Assembly: GCF_000711695.1 (NCBI RefSeq) | Contig: NW_013546984.1 | Span: forward strand, 62,001-126,000 | DNA: 64,000 bases | From: Tilletiaria anomala UBC 951 | Taxonomy: Eukaryota; Basidiomycota; Exobasidiomycetes; Georgefischeriales; Tilletiariaceae | Direction: 5' to 3' | Shown: one piece after another, positions 60,629-64,000 of the stretch | How the letters are laid out: the number at the start of each line of letters is the position of its first letter | Position numbering within the stretch: the stretch's first letter is position 1 | The notes under the pieces: generated by a model | What the model saw: only the letters and a program-made list of their open reading frames with translations | What the model was told of the DNA's origin: nothing | Database searches by the model: none | Position numbers and translations under genes: made by a program

Positions 60629-63600
60629 TCTGCGCGCGCCTGCAGTGGCACTCGCTACCTGGCTGTATGGCACACTGCTGGACGTTCTGCGCACTGAGTG
60701 TCATCAGAACTGAGGACAGCAAGTGGAGAAGAAAAGTCTCGTCCTTGTCAGTCCTATAAAGAACAATAAAGGTCTTCAGCAGTCGAGCTACTAATCGAAG
60801 TCTCGTTGGCAGTTGCCGCTGCGTCCGTTCCATGCGCCGCGCAACATTGTGGAAAGATTTACAAGTGTTCACCAATCATCTATGCCTGCACGCTCACACT
60901 CTCACGGACCTCAGTTACGCTGCTCAAAACAACTCTCCCGTATCCCTCAAGCCTCAGGCCGAGAGCGTCTGAAGCAGATGGAAAGAACCAGTGGATAAAC
61001 AGCGGTGAGAACGGTCCATTACATGAAATACAGAGCATTTCCTGGATCTGATCGGTACTCCGGCGGTGAGCTCAAACTTCTTATAATTACAGGCAGAAGC
61101 GCAGGGGTACCAAAAGATGACATACGAAGGGCTTTCAGCAGGGGTAGCAGGTCGAAGGTGAGAGCGCGATGGGCGCAGATGCGACATTTGTATATTGCAC
61201 TTGGCGGTGTTAGGTGCATATGCCATCTTGCAGCTGCAAGACTCGGCGTTTAGTGTCCGGCGCTGTGATGTATCTTGAGTGCCGTGGTATCGGCGGACTC
61301 GCGAGTAGACCTGCTTAGAACGCACCCGCGCCACAGCGACCCTAACAACGGCGCACATCATCCACGTTGGCAGGCCTTCGGTGGAAAACCCCTAGGAACG
61401 AAGAGGAAGCATTGGTGCGGGCGCCTGATGAACCAGAGGAGCCAAGTGCACCATCAAGGTACGGCAACGTCGCTGCTTACTCCGGGATAGCGTAGCCGAG
61501 CGATTGGGTTATGCCCTCGGTGTTTCCGCCTGGTATTTGTATGTTAGTGCCCTGCGGTGCTGATGTGGGCATTGGTGAGGGCACTGGCGAAGACTGTTGT
61601 GCTGGCAGCGAGGGGAGGGGCTGAGCTGCCGGCCATCAAGTTTGCCGTGGTGAGAATTGATGGATTTGGGCTCTCCATACTCGACAGCTGCGCAACGGAG
61701 CTGCCTCCAACTAGAAATCAACAGGTTCATACATGAAATCAGCAACGCTTTTTGAACTCCAGCAGCGTTCACGAATGCTTCCGAAACCACCGTTTTGAGA
61801 GGCCAGCAAGCCTTCAGTCGCCTGCGGTACAACGAGGAAACTCGCGGCCACCAGGGTATTGAGGAAGGAGATCAATTGTATATTGGTTGTCTTGCTCGGT
61901 TAGCTCTCAAGTTTCTCTTCTTGACTGCAGTGAATGAGGCGGGGATGAGTGTTCGAGGTTAGTACAATGCTTGGGAGAGGAATGTTGGGAACTGCTGTTC
62001 TACAATTACAATGGCATTGAGACGCTGCAGTGTCAATCCAATGCAAGGCGGAGAAGCTATGCAATATGGAGGGCACGGCGTGCGCGATCATCTGCGCGCC
62101 TGTGAGCAGACTAGCCTCGCTCTCAACTGTGTACGAGGAGATCCATCGCACCCACAAGTGTGCTATTCTCTGTGCCGCCGAGGGGTTGGCGAAGCAGCTT
62201 TTCGTCCTTTTGACGTCCTGGAGAATGGCCTAAGAGTCAGACTTCTTTCTTTTTGGAAGGCCTTGCATCCAAAAAAGATCGCAATGCCAAATTGAATGGT
62301 CGTGAAACGCGCTGCTGGGCGGGCTAGCATTCTTGAATGGGCACTAGACCACAGTTCAGTTGCAGATCAACCATTCAATGGACACTCCTCGTGGACTGGG
62401 CCGCAGTTACACGAATCTCGAAAGCATGCTGCACCAGTTGGTTCAAGTACTCTCCACAATACTCGAACTAATAGAGTACGCGAAGCATGCCCAATGCCAA
62501 GCCTGATGGTACCTTGTCGGCTTCAACTGTCAAGCAGCATGTACTATCGTTAGAGCAAGATGCGTTCATGGGTGTACCATTCAAAGATTCGCCCATGTAA
62601 AAGTGCTTCCTCTTCAAGCAGAGCAGAATCGCCGACCATAAGCGAAGTACAAGGAGAAGACGCTCGTCGGGTTCCAGTTGGGGAGTCGGGTATAAGCCCG
62701 AATGCCCAGCCAGTTGCAACCCTTTCATGAACTCCTTCGACTATACAGATCTTCTCCATTGACTGATCTTGCACGTAATGGTTCAGCACGGATAATCCGC
62801 AGCCTACATCGATGAAGCCTATTTCCTTATTGACACTTGAAAATCTTTCAAAGACTGCCCTTTTAATGTCACCCACCGCGGCTCACTATATAGTCGTGAG
62901 GCTTGCTCAAACGAGTCGATTGACGCATTCAAAGTCCACGGAATCGGTCGTTCGTCGATCTTTATGATGGATTTGACCCCGATACAGCCAATGGTTGCGT
63001 AGGAGAAGATGATTAGTTGTCCACAGCCCGCTCGAATGGAGAAAGCAGCATGTCAGACAAACCGCTCTGGACCGATACATTCAACGAAACTACGACACGT
63101 TCAGGACAGCCAATCATTCTGAGCATTGAACAGAAAGCAGGTAGGCAAAGCCCGGGTACTCCCACGAAATACGTTAGATGGTCAGGAAGAATTCTCTTCG
63201 AATTACCAACAGGGCTCATTCTATCGTTGCACGCTAGTACCGACCTTCAACTGGACAGCTTCGAGCCAGCACCCGGTCCCGACAACTGCTTATAAACGTC
63301 ATCCAATGTTTTCATGAGCTTTCGATGTATTATGGACAGCAAAATATGATTAGTCCTTTAAGCCAAAGCGATGCGCCCAAGTTGGTTGTAGCAGCCGAAT
63401 ATCCACCTGTCTCTTCCAGATTCGTGTGCAGGCCAGAAGCTGTGAGGACGCTTTGATGTACTTTAGCACCTTTGAGAGACCAGCTTGCTTGCTATTTGCG
63501 AGTAAAAGTAAGTACGCCCATGCATTGTACCAATTTATCACCCTCTCGATAGCGATAGCCAGTGTGCTTGCGACAATTTCACATACTCAGTGACGCCGCT

Positions 63601-63832
63601 GATGCCCCTCCCATCGAGAATTCGCGTGTTCAAGAGATTTGCTGTCGAGCTGACTGGGTTGCTCGCATGCAACCCAGTCAGCTCGAAGGCGTACTAGGGC
63701 GTACACCTTCAAGGTGTCAAGGGCAATGCATCGCATGAAAGAACGATAAGATGCGTGCTATGCTCTAGTAGAAATTGCAGTGCGTGAAGTACAGGTAGAA
63801 AATTACGTGGGGGACCGGCAGGACGCAGGTTT
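60629..63832. other. 3.2 kb largely without genes
   Basis: Upstream of SPT6 and beyond, I see no exon chain. Two weak coding-like pieces are noted: minus 62550-62876, with FIDVGCGLSVLN resembling SAM-methyltransferase motif I, and plus 63050-63295 starting MSDKPLWTDTFNETTTRSG. Neither links to further conserved exons. A perfect inverted repeat lies at 63645-63686. Confidence 0.4.
63645..63686. repeat. Perfect 18-bp inverted repeat with 6-nt loop
   Basis: TCGAGCTGACTGGGTTGC (63645-63662) is followed by TCGCAT and then its exact reverse complement (63669-63686). The RNA or single-stranded DNA would form a strong hairpin. No gene overlaps it in my annotation; the nearest is the partial gene at the right edge, about 150 bp downstream of that gene's stop. 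Confidence 0.85.
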
Positions 63833-64000
63833 CTATGAAACGTCCATGCTCTGCGGCTCAGGCTCCTGCTGCTTTGTCTCCTGTGAACCTGTCACTCTAT
63901 CATGTTCAACACTAGCAGTTAAGATCCCGGCATCCGCCCCTCCCGCTGCTGTGGCTGCTATTAGTGCTCCCGCAACAGCGGGAGGCGCTATGGTAAGCAG
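63833..64000 (-). CDS. C-terminal end of an unidentified protein (runs off the window)
   Basis: The minus strand is open from the window edge to a stop at 63833-63835, 55 residues. It begins with a small-residue-rich, partly hydrophobic run (APPAVAGALIAATAAGGADA) that could be the end of a membrane span, then a polar tail ending QQEPEPQSMDVS. An AG acceptor near 63989 means part of it could be intron. Too short to name; a transporter tail is one possibility. Confidence 0.35.
   Translation of the reverse strand: MLTIAPPAVAGALIAATAAGGADAGILTASVEHDRVTGSQETKQQEPEPQSMDVS

Overview
This 64 kb window is nuclear DNA of a fungus, most likely a basidiomycete of the smut or yeast-like kind (Ustilaginomycotina or a relative). 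The evidence is many short GT-AG introns (mostly 54-100 nt, one as short as 36 nt), compact gene spacing on both strands, an alpha-aminoadipate-pathway homocitrate synthase, a fungal-type tetraspanin, an actin/secretion and chromatin housekeeping set of fungal type, and LTR retrotransposon fossils. There is no sign of operons, CRISPR or prokaryotic signals. The exact genus cannot be told from the sequence.

Layout. 1-2.7 kb: gene-free, with a decayed Ty3/gypsy fragment. 2.7-13.5 kb: NSA1 (pre-60S factor, minus) diverges from SEC16 (ER exit-site scaffold, plus), which converges on SUP45 (eRF1, minus). 13.5-17.1 kb: no gene I can support. 17.1-25 kb: a 12-exon MBOAT/wax-synthase-like membrane enzyme (minus), a FAM32A homologue (plus), a fusion of a DUF4202 domain with a TRM140-type tRNA m3C methyltransferase (plus), and a small CoA-binding protein (minus). 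25.5-26.8 kb: a PRCC-like nuclear protein. 26.8-32.2 kb: a transposon-rich island with a broken Ty1/copia element carrying a second copy of its own LTR inside it. 32.2-37.2 kb: a 1608-residue DH-PH Rho GEF (minus). 37.5-39.9 kb: a doubtful small spliced ORF and a Ser/Thr-rich single-pass membrane protein. 40.8-44.4 kb: homocitrate synthase and lipoyl synthase in tandem. 44.5-46.7 kb: a caprin-like RGG protein (minus). 47.6-49.8 kb: a decayed DUF255/SPATA20-family gene. 50-53.2 kb: a long tetraspanin (minus). 54.4-60.6 kb: IES6 (INO80 subunit, plus) converging on SPT6 (minus). 60.6-64 kb: mostly empty, with a perfect 18-bp inverted repeat and the 3' end of a gene running off the edge.

The genes do not form one pathway. 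They are typical housekeeping functions: ribosome assembly, translation termination, tRNA modification, splicing, transcription and chromatin, ER export, lysine and lipoate synthesis, Rho signalling. The most unusual item is the DUF4202-TRM140 fusion: the methyltransferase half has no start codon of its own and is joined in frame to the DUF4202 exons by a normal intron. Exon models were built by hand from GT-AG sites and frame continuity; all reading frames given close to whole codons, but none was checked against RNA or a database.
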